Counted from the stretch's first letter, positions 53,102 through 62,560 are shown. The stretch is 64,000 nucleotides of DNA from Pseudomonas silesiensis (GCF_001661075.1 NZ_CP014870.1:2252501-2316500); one strand, 5' to 3'. Numbers and translations are program-made. The notes: generated from the letters alone by a model not told the origin.

Positions 53102-55282
53102 TCAGAAGTTAATGGAGGCGCTCAACCGGGCCGTCAGCGGCGCACCCTGGAACAGGTAGCCGTCGCCCAGGTATTCGCCGGCGTCACGCCAGTAGCGCTT
53201 GTCGAACAGGTTGTCCACGGTCAGGCGGAACACCGTGTCGTAACCGTCGATGCGGGTGCTGTAGCGGCTGCCGACGTTGAAAATGGCGTAGGCGCCGGTC
53301 TCTACTCCGCCTTGGCGATTGGCGTATTTGCTGGCGCTGTATTGCACCCCGCCGAGCAGGGCCAGGCCATCGATCCCGGGCAGGGCGTAGTCGCCCTGGA
53401 GGTTTGCACGCAGCGTCGGCACATTGATTGCCTGATGACCTTCATAGGCCGGCGTGCCGCTGTCGCTGACCCGGGCGCGGATCGCCGCGACACTGGCGGC
53501 GATCTGCAGGCGCTGGCTGGCCCAGCCGTTGGCAGAAAGTTCCAGGCCGGTGTTCTTCTGTTCGCCCTGCTGGGTGAAGGTGAACGTGCCGTCGTCATTG
53601 GGTCGGGAGTACTGGTACGCCTGGCGGATCTGGAACAGCGCCGCGGCCAGGCTGATGCGCTGCCAGTCGTACTTGATGCCCGCCTCGATCTGCCGGGACA
53701 CGGTTGGCGCGAGGATTTCAAAGGCGTTGGTGGTGAACCACGCCGCTTCGCCGCCCAGGGACAAACCCTTGCTGTAGCGGGTGTACAGCGCCAGGTTGTG
53801 CAGCGGCTTGTAGATCAGCGCGGCCTGGGGCAGGAACACATAGCGTTGGGTGTGCCGGGTAGTCTCGCCCTGGCTGTCGAAGGTCTCTTCATCCAGGCGC
53901 ACCTCACGCCCGCCGAGCACGGTCTGCCATTGTTCGTTGAAGCTGATCCGGTCATTGAAGAACAGCCCGTACTGGCGGCTGTCCAGGCGACGGTAGGAAT
54001 CGTTGAGCGGACCGTCGTAGCGTGCGAAATCCGCTGGTTCGCTATCGATATTGGCGCTGCCGATCATCACGTTGATGGTGTCGCGTTTATCCACCACGCG
54101 GCGAAACGCGCTGGCGCCTACGCTCAGTTCGTGACCGAGGCCAACGGTGTCGAAGGCGCCAGTGAAGGCAGCCTGGACCTCGTCATTGCGACGGGTATCG
54201 TCCGGGCTGCGGAAGTCGTAGAGGTCGTAGTCGCCCTCGGGGCTGAAGTAGTTGGGCACCGCGGCGCTGGCGCAACTGGCGGAACCGTAGCAACCCCAGG
54301 CGAACGCGCTGTAGTCATCGATCACCACCCGGCTGCGCGAGGCGCTGATAGTGCCTTTCCAGGTATCGCTGAAGCGATATTCGAAGTTGCCGTTGAGGTT
54401 CAGCGCATCAGTGGTGACGGGGTTCGAGCCGCTCTGGTGTGCCAGCAGTTTTTTCGGCGAGGTATGGTGTGGCAGGCGGGTGCCGCCAAGCAATTGATAG
54501 CCCGGCGCCGAGCGTTGTTCCCTGGTCTGGTACTCGGCATCCAGTTGCAGCAGGGCATCGGGGCTGATGTTCCAGTCGAAGGCCAGGGAGGCGAAGTCGC
54601 GCTGGCCATTAGTGTGCTCGACATAGGAATGCAGCTCTTCATGGGCCACGTTGGCGCGTAACCCGAATTGCTGTTCATTGCCGAAGAATCCGCCCACATC
54701 CGTGGCCAGGTAACCGCTGCCACGGTCGTCCGTGGAGACAGTGACCGAGCGCACGTTGGCCGGCCGCTTGGTCACGTAGTTGACCAGCCCGCCGGGCTCG
54801 CTGACGCCGCTCTGCAAACCGGAAAGCCCCTTGAGCAATTCCACCTGCTGTTTGTTTTCCAGGCCGACGTTCTGCTCGCCGGTGATGGTGCGGCCGTTGA
54901 TCTTGTAGCTGCTGGCGGAGTTGAGCGAGAAGCCACGCACGACGAAGTTTTCGTAGTAGCCGACCGGCGCGTAGCTCTCACCCACCGAGGCATCGTTCTG
55001 CAGGACTTCGCTGAGCAGACGGGCCTGCCGATCCTTGATCAAGGCTTCGGTGACCACTGAAATCGAGGCTGGCGTATCGAGCAATGGCGTCGCGTCGAAA
55101 CCGCCGACCGAGGCGCTGTGGGCCTGGTAGCCGGAGGTGTCTTCGCCCGTCACGGTCACCGCCGGCAGTTCGGTGTCGGCAGCCTGCGCGGTGGGGGCCA
55201 GCAGCAGGCCCAGGGCCAGAAGATTGTGCGTGAACCGTGGTGCGGACGCTCCCTCGCGGGATGTCCGGTGAAGCCTATCCAT
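53102..55282 (-). CDS. TonB-dependent receptor (siderophore-receptor type)
   Basis: A 726-residue outer-membrane receptor. The signal peptide ends near residue 35 (LLAPTAQA-ADT), with a TonB-box-like TELPAVTVTG right after it. The plug domain follows (DTPASISVVTEALIKDRQ, NFVVRGFSLNSASSYKINGR), then a 22-strand barrel ending in SASINF. The pattern is that of siderophore receptors. GAGGAG five bases before the ATG at 55282 decides the start. Lying upstream of a B12-controlled ABC importer, it could carry corrinoids, yet no B12 riboswitch precedes it. No sigma/anti-sigma extension is present. Confidence 0.88.
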   Translation of the reverse strand: MDRLHRTSREGASAPRFTHNLLALGLLLAPTAQAADTELPAVTVTGEDTSGYQAHSASVGGFDATPLLDTPASISVVTEALIKDRQARLLSEVLQNDASVGESYAPVGYYENFVVRGFSLNSASSYKINGRTITGEQNVGLENKQQVELLKGLSGLQSGVSEPGGLVNYVTKRPANVRSVTVSTDDRGSGYLATDVGGFFGNEQQFGLRANVAHEELHSYVEHTNGQRDFASLAFDWNISPDALLQLDAEYQTREQRSAPGYQLLGGTRLPHHTSPKKLLAHQSGSNPVTTDALNLNGNFEYRFSDTWKGTISASRSRVVIDDYSAFAWGCYGSASCASAAVPNYFSPEGDYDLYDFRSPDDTRRNDEVQAAFTGAFDTVGLGHELSVGASAFRRVVDKRDTINVMIGSANIDSEPADFARYDGPLNDSYRRLDSRQYGLFFNDRISFNEQWQTVLGGREVRLDEETFDSQGETTRHTQRYVFLPQAALIYKPLHNLALYTRYSKGLSLGGEAAWFTTNAFEILAPTVSRQIEAGIKYDWQRISLAAALFQIRQAYQYSRPNDDGTFTFTQQGEQKNTGLELSANGWASQRLQIAASVAAIRARVSDSGTPAYEGHQAINVPTLRANLQGDYALPGIDGLALLGGVQYSASKYANRQGGVETGAYAIFNVGSRYSTRIDGYDTVFRLTVDNLFDKRYWRDAGEYLGDGYLFQGAPLTARLSASINF

Positions 55283-55425
55283 GAAAACTCCTCGACGATT
55301 GCGAGCACGGGCCAGGCGAACACCGGGCACAGGCACCCAGGCGCGCTCCGGGGCAGAGCCGTGCTGTTGAAACAGGAAAAAGCGATGTGTGCCCGGAGGG
55401 CGTCAGGCCGGAGTTGCTCCGGTGG

Positions 55426-55614
55426 TTATTGGCAAGTCTGAATCCGCGGCCATTCTTGAAGCGAGGCATCATACAAGAGGACGTTGTCGCGTCCGACGAT
55501 TATCAGCGCCAGGGCCACCACAGCTGCAGAAATGCAGAGCACCAGCGGCTCGTGCGTATGGGGCAGGTCCCAATCCAGCAGCGGCTTCAGATGCGCTGTC
55601 GGCAGGTACAGACA
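55426..55614 (-). pseudogene. C-terminal fragment of an unrecognised membrane protein
   Basis: A minus-strand frame of 62 codons between stops at 55615 and 55426 reads protein-like: PTAHLKPLLDWDLPHTHEPL, then a membrane helix (VLCISAAVVALALIIVG) and RDNVLLYDASLQEWPRIQTC. It has no start codon of its own and is cut at the 5' side by a TAG. It is probably what remains of a gene that lay before the TonB receptor gene. I do not recognise the family. Confidence 0.35.
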
Positions 55615-55649
55615 CTAAGGGGCCATCAGGTTGCGGGCCGGCAGAGTGA

Positions 55650-55832
55650 GGCTGTCGGGAATATGTCCGCGTCGGGGCGGCCAAGGCGAACAACCCTGAT
55701 GTGCAGGTGCAGGTGCAGGTGCAGGTGCAGCTGCAGGCGGACAATGGGGTGAATTATGGCGAGGTGGCGCGAGCCATGGCATCGATTGAGCGGGCGGGGA
55801 TTAGCAAGTTGTCGGTGATTACGGCGAAGTAG
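55650..55832 (+). pseudogene. ExbD C-terminal remnant with expanded VQ repeat
   Basis: A + strand frame open from 55650 to TAG at 55830-55832 reads AAKANNPDVQVQ, several more VQ pairs, then LQADNGVNYGEVARAMASIE and GISKLSVITAK. This is the periplasmic C-terminal end of ExbD/TolR, the energy partner of TonB receptors. The membrane helix and N-terminal half are missing. Five perfect GTGCAG units plus one CTGCAG at 55701-55736 expand the strand that is normally VQVQLQ or similar. It is adjacent to a TonB receptor but points the other way. Confidence 0.6.
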
Positions 55833-55867
55833 GAAATGTTACGGCAAGACCATGCTTGTTTCTTCTG

Positions 55868-55889
55868 GCCGCTCTCGAGCGGCTTTTTA
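55868..55889 (+). terminator. intrinsic terminator after the ExbD remnant
   Basis: GCCGCTC (55868-55874) pairs with GAGCGGC (55877-55883) around a two-base centre and is followed by TTTTTA. It would have ended the exbD transcript. The remaining 270 bases to tssB carry no supported gene and should hold the type VI promoter. Confidence 0.75.
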
Positions 55890-56158
55890 TTGCTGTATGT
55901 TGCGGTTTGTAGGCTGTTTCTGTAAATGCGTCGGAAACGTCCTAATGATGCTCTGAGATATGGAATAGCGGCCTGAGATGATTCAGTATGTTTGTAGGTT
56001 GCTGAACTACAGCTGTACCGCACCCGCTTTACTCGTGGTATCAAAAGGGAATTTACAGGCTGCTGGCGGAAACTATCGAATCGGCTAATGGCGTGGATTC
56101 CAGTCGTTATTATTTTGGGTGATGGCGCATGCTGTTACTTGAAGTGTCTGGAGGGATT

Positions 56159-56662
56159 ATGGCTTCAAGCAGTTTTCAAAACGAAGTACCCAAGGCTCGG
56201 GTCAATATCAAGCTCGATCTGCACACCGGTGGTGCACAGAAGAAAGTCGAATTGCCGCTGAAGTTGATGGTGATGGGGGATTACAGCAACGGTCGGGAGC
56301 AGCGCTCTTTGTCGGAAAGAAGCAAGGTTGATGTCAACAAGAACAACTTCGACAGCGTGCTGGCCGAGTTCTCGCCACGCCTGACACTGGCCGTGGAAAA
56401 TACCTTGGTCAACGATGGCTCCGATGCCAGCGTCAAGCTGCAATTCCAGAGCATGAAGGATTTTGAACCGGAGCAAGTGGCGCGGCAAATACCGCAACTA
56501 CGTGCGCTGTTGGCGATGCGTAACCTGTTGCGCGACCTCAAGTCGAACCTGTTGGACAACGTCACCTTTCGCCACGAACTGGAGCGCATTCTCAAGGATG
56601 ACGCGCTGAGTGAAGAGTTGAGAGCCGAATTGGCCGCTCTGGCGCCAGAACAAGATCGTTAA
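56159..56662 (+). CDS. tssB: type VI secretion sheath protein TssB
   Basis: A 167-residue small sheath subunit. It begins with SSFQNEVPKARVNIKLDL and carries KKVELPLKLMVMGDYSNG and the C-terminal LRDLKSNLLDNVTFRHEL, all standard for TssB/VipA. It copolymerises with TssC into the contractile sheath around the Hcp tube. GGAGG lies four to five bases before the ATG at 56159; the in-frame ATG at 56129 is not needed. It is the first gene of the type VI cluster. Confidence 0.95.
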   Translation: MASSSFQNEVPKARVNIKLDLHTGGAQKKVELPLKLMVMGDYSNGREQRSLSERSKVDVNKNNFDSVLAEFSPRLTLAVENTLVNDGSDASVKLQFQSMKDFEPEQVARQIPQLRALLAMRNLLRDLKSNLLDNVTFRHELERILKDDALSEELRAELAALAPEQDR

Positions 56663-56696
56663 TTCACCTCGGTTGGTTTAAAGGGAAGTTTGCACA

Positions 56697-58235
56697 ATGT
56701 CCGTAGAAAACTCTTCCGCGCAATCGCGTGGCGCTGCAGTGTTGTCTGAAGAAAATCAAACTGTATACAGTAGCTTGTTTAGCAAGATCAACCTCAGTCC
56801 GGTTAAAGAGCTGGGTGCAATAGACGTTTTTCAGAATACTGAAGCATTGTCCGAGGCGTCCACCGATGAACGAGTGACGGCGGCCGTCAGTGTGTTCCTG
56901 AAGTTGCTCAAGCAATCGTCGAAGAAAGTCGAGCGCCTGGACAAGACACTGTTGGATGAACACATTGCGTCGCTGGATGCACAGATCAGTCGTCAACTGG
57001 ATGCGGTCATGCACCATCCGGATTTTCAGCGCGTCGAGTCGACCTGGCGCGGCGTCAAATCGTTGATCGATCAGACCGACTTCCGCCAGAACGTGCGCAT
57101 TGAACTGCTGGATCTGAGCAAGGATCACTTGATCCAGGATTTCGAAGATGCACCGGAGATCGCCCAGAGCGGGCTGTATGTGCATACCTACACACAGGAG
57201 TACGACACCCCCGGTGGTGAACCGATCGCGGCGGCCGTTTCCAACTATGAGTTCGATCGCAGCCCGCAGGACATCACCCTGCTGCGCAATATTTCCAAAG
57301 TTGCAGCAGCGGCGCACATGCCTTTCATTGGTGCTGTCGGCCCGGCGTTTTTCGGCAAGGAGTCGATGGAGGAGGTGGCTGCGATCAAAGACATCGGCAA
57401 CTATTTCGACCGCGCCGAATACCTCAAGTGGAAGTCATTCCGCGACAGCGACGATGCCCGTTACATCGGCCTGACCATGCCGCGGGTGCTGGGGCGCTTG
57501 CCCTACGGCCCGGACACGGTGCCGGTGCGCAGTTTCAACTATATCGAAAGCGTCAAGGGACCTGATCACCACAAGTACCTGTGGACCAACGCCTCGTTCG
57601 CTTTCGCGGCAAACATGGTCAAGAGCTTCATCGCCAACGGCTGGTGCGTGCAGATTCGCGGACCGCAGTCGGGCGGTGCGGTCACCGAGCTGCCGATACA
57701 CTTGTACGATCTGGGCACGGGCAGCCAGGTGAAGATCCCTTCGGAAGTGATGATTCCCGAGACCCGTGAATTCGAATTCGCCAACCTCGGATTCATTCCA
57801 TTGTCGTACTACAAGAACCGCGACTACGCCTGCTTTTTCTCGGCCAACTCGGCTCAGAAACCGGCGTTGTATGACACCGCCGATGCCACCGCCAACAGCC
57901 GCATCAATTCTCGGTTGCCCTACATCTTCCTGCTTTCGCGCATTGCGCATTATCTGAAAATGATCCAGCGCGAGAACATCGGAACGACCAAGGACCGTCG
58001 TTTGCTGGAGCTGGAGTTGAACAAGTGGGTCGGTGGGCTGGTGACCGAAATGACCGATCCGGGCGACGATCTGCAGGCGTCGCATCCCTTGCGTGAGGCG
58101 AAGGTGACAGTGGAAGACATCGAGGACAACCCGGGTTTCTTCCGCGTCAAGCTGTATGCCGTGCCGCACTTCCAGGTGGAAGGCATGGACGTCAACCTGT
58201 CGCTGGTGTCGCAGATGCCCAAAGCGAAAGCCTGA
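56697..58235 (+). CDS. tssC: type VI secretion sheath protein TssC
   Basis: A 512-residue large sheath subunit. Typical segments are HHPDFQRVESTWRGVKSLID near residue 103, PFIGAVGPAFFG, LPYGPDTVPVRSFNYIE and the C-terminal VTVEDIEDNPGFFRVKLYAV. Length and motifs match full-length TssC/VipB. ClpV recognises the contracted TssB-TssC sheath for recycling. It follows tssB by 34 bases. Confidence 0.95.
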   Translation: MSVENSSAQSRGAAVLSEENQTVYSSLFSKINLSPVKELGAIDVFQNTEALSEASTDERVTAAVSVFLKLLKQSSKKVERLDKTLLDEHIASLDAQISRQLDAVMHHPDFQRVESTWRGVKSLIDQTDFRQNVRIELLDLSKDHLIQDFEDAPEIAQSGLYVHTYTQEYDTPGGEPIAAAVSNYEFDRSPQDITLLRNISKVAAAAHMPFIGAVGPAFFGKESMEEVAAIKDIGNYFDRAEYLKWKSFRDSDDARYIGLTMPRVLGRLPYGPDTVPVRSFNYIESVKGPDHHKYLWTNASFAFAANMVKSFIANGWCVQIRGPQSGGAVTELPIHLYDLGTGSQVKIPSEVMIPETREFEFANLGFIPLSYYKNRDYACFFSANSAQKPALYDTADATANSRINSRLPYIFLLSRIAHYLKMIQRENIGTTKDRRLLELELNKWVGGLVTEMTDPGDDLQASHPLREAKVTVEDIEDNPGFFRVKLYAVPHFQVEGMDVNLSLVSQMPKAKA

Positions 58236-58259
58236 ATCAACCCCTAGGGAAACAACGTC

Positions 58260-59615
58260 ATGAAAATCGACCGCCCCCTGTGGGCCGCGGGAGCCTTGCT
58301 GTGCCCGCAGCAATTCCAACAGCAGGCACGCTGGGAGGCGTGGGCCAACGAGAGTCTGGCCCGCCTGTCCATGGTGCACCCTTGGGGTGTCCAGGGGGTG
58401 GGGTTTGACCCGCAAGCCCTGCGGCTGGGCAAGCTCAAGGCCACCCAGCTGCGCCTGCGCATGCCCGACGGCACCTTGATCGATACCGATCAGGTGGATC
58501 GACTGCCCTCTGCCCTGGAGTTGACCCGCCTGTTGGCGGATGACGTCCAGGGCGCCACCTTGCTCCTGGCCTTGCCGCTGGAACAGGCCAATGGCAACAA
58601 CTGCCTGTTCGACGCCGCCAAGGCTGAACGGCCGACCCGCTATCGCCAGGATTGGCGTGACGTCCAGGACGTCTACGCCGACGAGGTGCAATCGATCGGC
58701 GTGCTCGAGCACATGCTGAGTCTGCGTTTTGATCACGACGAAAACGGCGATTACCTGACCTGCCCGATTGCGCGCCTGGTGCGTGACGGGCAGGGCGGCT
58801 GGAACCTCGACCCCGATTACGTGCCACCGCTGCTCGACTTCGCGGCTCATCCCGGCCTGCTGGCACAGCTTGATAACCTGCTGACCCAGTTGTCCGCCAA
58901 ACGGCAACGGCTGATGGGCATGCGCCGCGAGAGCAACCAGCGCATGGCCGACTTCGCCGTGGCCGATGTCTCGCTGTTCTGGCTGCTCAATGCCTTGAAC
59001 ACTTACCAGCCGGTGTTGGCTGATCTCAAGGCCTATCCTGCGCGGCATCCCGAACAGATCTACCTGGAACTGGCCAAGTTGGCCGGCAGCCTGCTGACCT
59101 TTTCGCTGGAACACGATATCGATCAGATTCCGGCGTATCGACACGAACAGCTGGAGACCGTGTTCCCGCCGTTGATGCGCCTGATTTCCACCTTGCTCGA
59201 GGCCAGCCTGCCGTCGCGGGTCATTGCCCTGGAACTGCAGGAGATCAGTACCAATCGCTGGCAGGTCACGATCAATGATGCGCGCCTGCGTGAGGATGAC
59301 GGTGCCGACTTCTATCTGTCGGTGCGTTGCCGGATGCCGGCTGCCCAGTTGCAAAGCCAGTTCCCGCGCCTGTGCAAGGTCGGTACACCGGATGATGTCG
59401 ATCACCTGGTCAACGCCGCGCTGGACGGTGTGCCGTTGCAGTCGCTCAGCCATGTGCCGGCAGCCATTCCGCTACGTCTGGAAAACCAGTATTTCGCCCT
59501 CGATCTCAGGCATGCCAAGGGCCAGGCCGTGTTGGCCCAAGGGGTCTGTGCCTTCTACGTTCCGAGCACGCTGGCCGATGTGAAGCTGGAACTGTTCGCG
59601 GTGCTGCGCACATGA
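58260..59615 (+). CDS. tssK: type VI secretion baseplate protein TssK
   Basis: A 451-residue cytoplasmic protein with RPLWAAGALLCPQQFQQQ at the start, in place of the usual W-EGM-L-PQHFQ of TssK. Later conserved segments are VSLFWLLNALNTYQPVL and QTV-like HYFAL (here ENQYFALDL). TssK links the baseplate to the TssL/TssM membrane complex. It begins 24 bases after tssC and overlaps tssL by four bases (ATGA). Confidence 0.93.
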   Translation: MKIDRPLWAAGALLCPQQFQQQARWEAWANESLARLSMVHPWGVQGVGFDPQALRLGKLKATQLRLRMPDGTLIDTDQVDRLPSALELTRLLADDVQGATLLLALPLEQANGNNCLFDAAKAERPTRYRQDWRDVQDVYADEVQSIGVLEHMLSLRFDHDENGDYLTCPIARLVRDGQGGWNLDPDYVPPLLDFAAHPGLLAQLDNLLTQLSAKRQRLMGMRRESNQRMADFAVADVSLFWLLNALNTYQPVLADLKAYPARHPEQIYLELAKLAGSLLTFSLEHDIDQIPAYRHEQLETVFPPLMRLISTLLEASLPSRVIALELQEISTNRWQVTINDARLREDDGADFYLSVRCRMPAAQLQSQFPRLCKVGTPDDVDHLVNAALDGVPLQSLSHVPAAIPLRLENQYFALDLRHAKGQAVLAQGVCAFYVPSTLADVKLELFAVLRT

Positions 59616-60295
59616 GCCGGGTTATCGCCAACACACCGACCGCGACTGCCACGGATATCGACGCGCTGTTGCAGGACAGCTTCCTGCTGGTGGTAGAGCT
59701 GCGCCAAGGGGCCTCGGCGCAGAACGCCGAGCAACTGTGGGATCGTTGCGCCGGGCAGATCGAGTTCGTTCGCCAGATGCTCGAGCAGGCCGGCCTGGGC
59801 CAGCGCAGCATCGATCACATCAGCCACGCCCAATGTGCCTTGCTCGACGAGACCGTGCTCAGCTGCGCCGACCCCGATGCCCATGCCAAATGGGCCCGAG
59901 AGCCGCTGCAGGCCAAGTTCTTCAATCGTCACCAGGCCGGTGAGTTTTTATACGAAGACATGCGCGAAGTGCTGCGCGAACCGGCGCCCGATCCGCAGGT
60001 GCTGACGGCCTTCCATCGGGTGCTGATGCTGGGCTTCAAAGGTCGATATCGCGAACTGAATGATCCCGAGCGCGAGCAACTGCTGACAGTCCTGAATGGG
60101 CACGTCGCGCCGATGGAGCTGCGCCTTGGCATCAAGACCCAAGCCAGTGGCGCTCACCGGATCGGCCGCCTGCGCTGGCTGCGATCACCGCTGCCGCATG
60201 TGCTGGCGGTGGGCTTGTTGCTCGTCGCTGTCTGGTGGGGGATGGACCGTCTGTTGGGCGGTCTGATCACTACGCTCTTGCCCGGTGCAGCCTGA
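59612..60295 (+). CDS. tssL: type VI secretion membrane protein TssL (DotU), short form
   Basis: A 227-residue protein with the DotU cytoplasmic helical domain (SFLLVVELRQGASAQNAEQL, AQCALLDETVL, GEFLYEDMREVL, LGFKGRYREL) and one C-terminal membrane helix (PHVLAVGLLLVAVWWGM, about residues 193-209). It lacks a fused OmpA-type peptidoglycan-binding domain; that function is supplied by the next gene. It overlaps tssK and ends one base before the likely start of the tagL-like gene. Confidence 0.93.
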   Translation: MSRVIANTPTATATDIDALLQDSFLLVVELRQGASAQNAEQLWDRCAGQIEFVRQMLEQAGLGQRSIDHISHAQCALLDETVLSCADPDAHAKWAREPLQAKFFNRHQAGEFLYEDMREVLREPAPDPQVLTAFHRVLMLGFKGRYRELNDPEREQLLTVLNGHVAPMELRLGIKTQASGAHRIGRLRWLRSPLPHVLAVGLLLVAVWWGMDRLLGGLITTLLPGAA

Positions 60296-60296
60296 G

Positions 60297-62096
60297 ATGA
60301 GGCCGATGGCGCTCAAGCTGACACGGGGTCTTTGGCTGTGGGCGGGTTCGCTCGCTCTCGCGCTGCTGGCGGTTTTTCCGTTGACCGCCGCGACCCGTGC
60401 AATCGCGGTCCTTACCCTCCTGGGTCTTGTCGCCCTTGCCTGGCGTCGGGCGGGACGACGTGCGGCGGCGCTGGGCGAATCACTGACGCTGGCCGGCCAT
60501 ACTTCCTTGCCGCCTGCGGCCTACCCTAAGCCGGTGGTCCTGGTGTGTGGTGATGGTCTGGCGAGTCTGTTTGGCGTAACGGCCGTCGAACAATTGACCC
60601 TGCACCTCACTAAAGACGGTTGCTATGTGCGGGTACCCGAGCTGGAACAGCTGCCGTCGGTGACCGCGGGCTTGATGGCCCTGCGTCCGGAATGGGGCGC
60701 GCAGCTCAGCGTCATGTTCGTCGTCAACCCCGCCGAGCATACCGACACTGCCGTGCTGGCTGGGCAGATACGTGCCTTCAGTTATCAGGTCGGGCTGGTT
60801 CGCAAGCGCGGCGTGGTGTTGCCGCTACTGCTGGCGAGCTACCTGCAAGCCTCGCGGGGCGAGGGTCCCTGGTTCAGCTGGCAGGCCGGCGAGGGCAGCC
60901 CCAGTGTGCGCGCGGCGGGAGCGTGCGTCAGCCTGGCGGATTGGCAGCGGCAGTCCGCCGACAGCGCAACGCGTGCTGGTCGGTTGCACACCAGCGTCCA
61001 GCTGAACAGCGTTGCAGCCTGGCTGAATGAAGCGGTACTGCCCCATTTCGCCCGCGGTGAAACCCGTCATTGCGGCAGCCTGCCGTGGGTCTGCGCCATG
61101 ACGCTGGTACCGGTACTGCCTCAGGCAGTCGCGGGCAACCTGTGGCAACAATGGCTGCGTAACAAATTGGCGCTGGTGGACGCCAGGCAGGCGGAGCCTG
61201 GGGAGGGCGCACGCTTGCCGTTCCCTGATCCCTTGCTGCATCTGCTGCCGGTCCAGGGACGGCTTTCCCCCTTACGCCGTGCCAGTGTCATCGCGTCCTG
61301 GTTGTTCGCACTGGCCGGCGTCGTCGCCCTGTCCAGCTCGGCCTGGCAGAACACCTTGCTGGTGCGCCAGATCACCGATGACCTGCGGCGGTACACCTCG
61401 ATTCCCCCGACAGGGCAACGTGACCGGCCCGAATTCGCCCTGCGCGAGGAAGCATTTGCGCAACTGCGCCAGGACGCCCTGCGACTGGATCACTACTACC
61501 GACAAGGCGCACCGCTGGCATTGGGCCTGGGCCTGTATCGGGGAGAGCCGTTGCGCACGCAGGTGCTGGCGACGATTGCCGGTCACCGTCATCCGGCGAC
61601 GGCGCCGATCCCCGCGGGGAGCCCCAGGCCGGTGCGCCTGGACAGCCTGTCGCTGTTCGGTACCGGAAGCGCCCGGCTCAAGCCGGGTTCGACCAAGGTG
61701 CTGGTCAATGCCCTGGTCGGCATCAAGGCCCAGCCCGGCTGGCTGATCGTCATTGCCGGGCATACCGATGCCACGGGCAATGCCGGGCACAACCTGCAGT
61801 TGTCCCGAGCCCGGGCGGCCGCGGTGCATGACTGGATGAAGCACATGGGCGACATCCCTGACAGCTGTTTTGCGGTGCAGGGTTTCGGCGCCAGCCAGCC
61901 GATTGCCAGTAATGACACCGAGGCCGGTCGCGCGGCCAACCGTCGCGTCGATATCCGTCTGGTGCCGGAAGTGGGGGCCTGCGTGCTTCCCATGCCGGGG
62001 CCGGACGTACAACCCCCTGTCGCATTCCGCGACATTCATGTTCTGAGAGAAGGAGCTTTACATGGCAATTCCGATTTATCTGTGGCTGCAAGATGA
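60297..62096 (+). CDS. tagL: TagL-like type VI protein with OmpA peptidoglycan-binding domain
   Basis: A 599-residue inner-membrane protein. It has two N-terminal helices (residues about 10-50), a cytoplasmic domain, a third helix (about 325-345, VIASWLFALAGVVALSSSAW) and a periplasmic C-terminal OmpA domain (about 445-570). The peptidoglycan contacts are in AGHTDATGNAGHNLQLSRAR and AANRRVDIRL. This three-helix layout is that of TagL in the Sci-1 system of enteroaggregative E. coli, which anchors TssL to the cell wall. Its last 35 bases overlap the hcp gene. ATG at 60297 is preferred over GTG at 60285. Confidence 0.85.
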   Translation: MRPMALKLTRGLWLWAGSLALALLAVFPLTAATRAIAVLTLLGLVALAWRRAGRRAAALGESLTLAGHTSLPPAAYPKPVVLVCGDGLASLFGVTAVEQLTLHLTKDGCYVRVPELEQLPSVTAGLMALRPEWGAQLSVMFVVNPAEHTDTAVLAGQIRAFSYQVGLVRKRGVVLPLLLASYLQASRGEGPWFSWQAGEGSPSVRAAGACVSLADWQRQSADSATRAGRLHTSVQLNSVAAWLNEAVLPHFARGETRHCGSLPWVCAMTLVPVLPQAVAGNLWQQWLRNKLALVDARQAEPGEGARLPFPDPLLHLLPVQGRLSPLRRASVIASWLFALAGVVALSSSAWQNTLLVRQITDDLRRYTSIPPTGQRDRPEFALREEAFAQLRQDALRLDHYYRQGAPLALGLGLYRGEPLRTQVLATIAGHRHPATAPIPAGSPRPVRLDSLSLFGTGSARLKPGSTKVLVNALVGIKAQPGWLIVIAGHTDATGNAGHNLQLSRARAAAVHDWMKHMGDIPDSCFAVQGFGASQPIASNDTEAGRAANRRVDIRLVPEVGACVLPMPGPDVQPPVAFRDIHVLREGALHGNSDLSVAAR

Positions 62097-62544
62097 CGGC
62101 GGTGCAGACATCAAAGGGTCGGTGGACGTACAAAAACGCGAGGGCAGCATTGAGGTGTTGGCGCAAGATCACAGTCTGTACAGCCCCACCGACAACAACA
62201 CCGGCAAGTTGACTGGCCCACGGGTGCATACCCCGTTCCAGTTCACCAAGGAAATCGATGCTTCCAGCCCCTACCTGTACAAGGCGGTATCCAAGGGGCA
62301 GACCCTCAAGAGCGCCGAGTTCAAATGGTACCGCATCAACGAGGCTGGCGAGGAAGTCGAGTACTACAACACCTTGTTGGAAAACGTCAAGGTGGTGAAA
62401 GTCGCGTCGAAAATGCACGACATCAAGGACCCGACCAAGGAGAAGCACAACCACCTGGAGTTGATTGAGCTGCGTTACGAGAAAATCACCTGGACCTACA
62501 AGGACGGCAACATCAGCTGGTCCGACGCCTGGGCCGATCGTTAA
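62062..62544 (+). CDS. hcp: type VI secretion tube protein Hcp
   Basis: A 160-residue Hcp. It begins AIPIYLWLQDDGGADIKGSV, with the family pattern RVHTPFQFTKEIDASSPYLY, AEFKWYRINEAGEEVEYYN and the C-terminal HLELIELRYEKITWTYKDGN. Hexameric rings stack into the inner tube and carry effectors. The start is unambiguous: AAGGAG lies nine bases upstream, inside the end of the tagL-like gene, in the +1 frame relative to it. Confidence 0.95.
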   Translation: MAIPIYLWLQDDGGADIKGSVDVQKREGSIEVLAQDHSLYSPTDNNTGKLTGPRVHTPFQFTKEIDASSPYLYKAVSKGQTLKSAEFKWYRINEAGEEVEYYNTLLENVKVVKVASKMHDIKDPTKEKHNHLELIELRYEKITWTYKDGNISWSDAWADR

Positions 62545-62560
62545 AGCACAGTCGTAAAAG

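Noticed and set aside
55701..55736. Hexanucleotide repeat as a possible CRISPR or iteron
   Set aside because: Units are six bases with no spacers and lie in the reading frame of the ExbD remnant as VQ codons, which fits simple slippage.
57435..59453. 672-codon open frame antisense to tssC and tssK
   Set aside because: It covers two certain type VI genes and lacks any family pattern.
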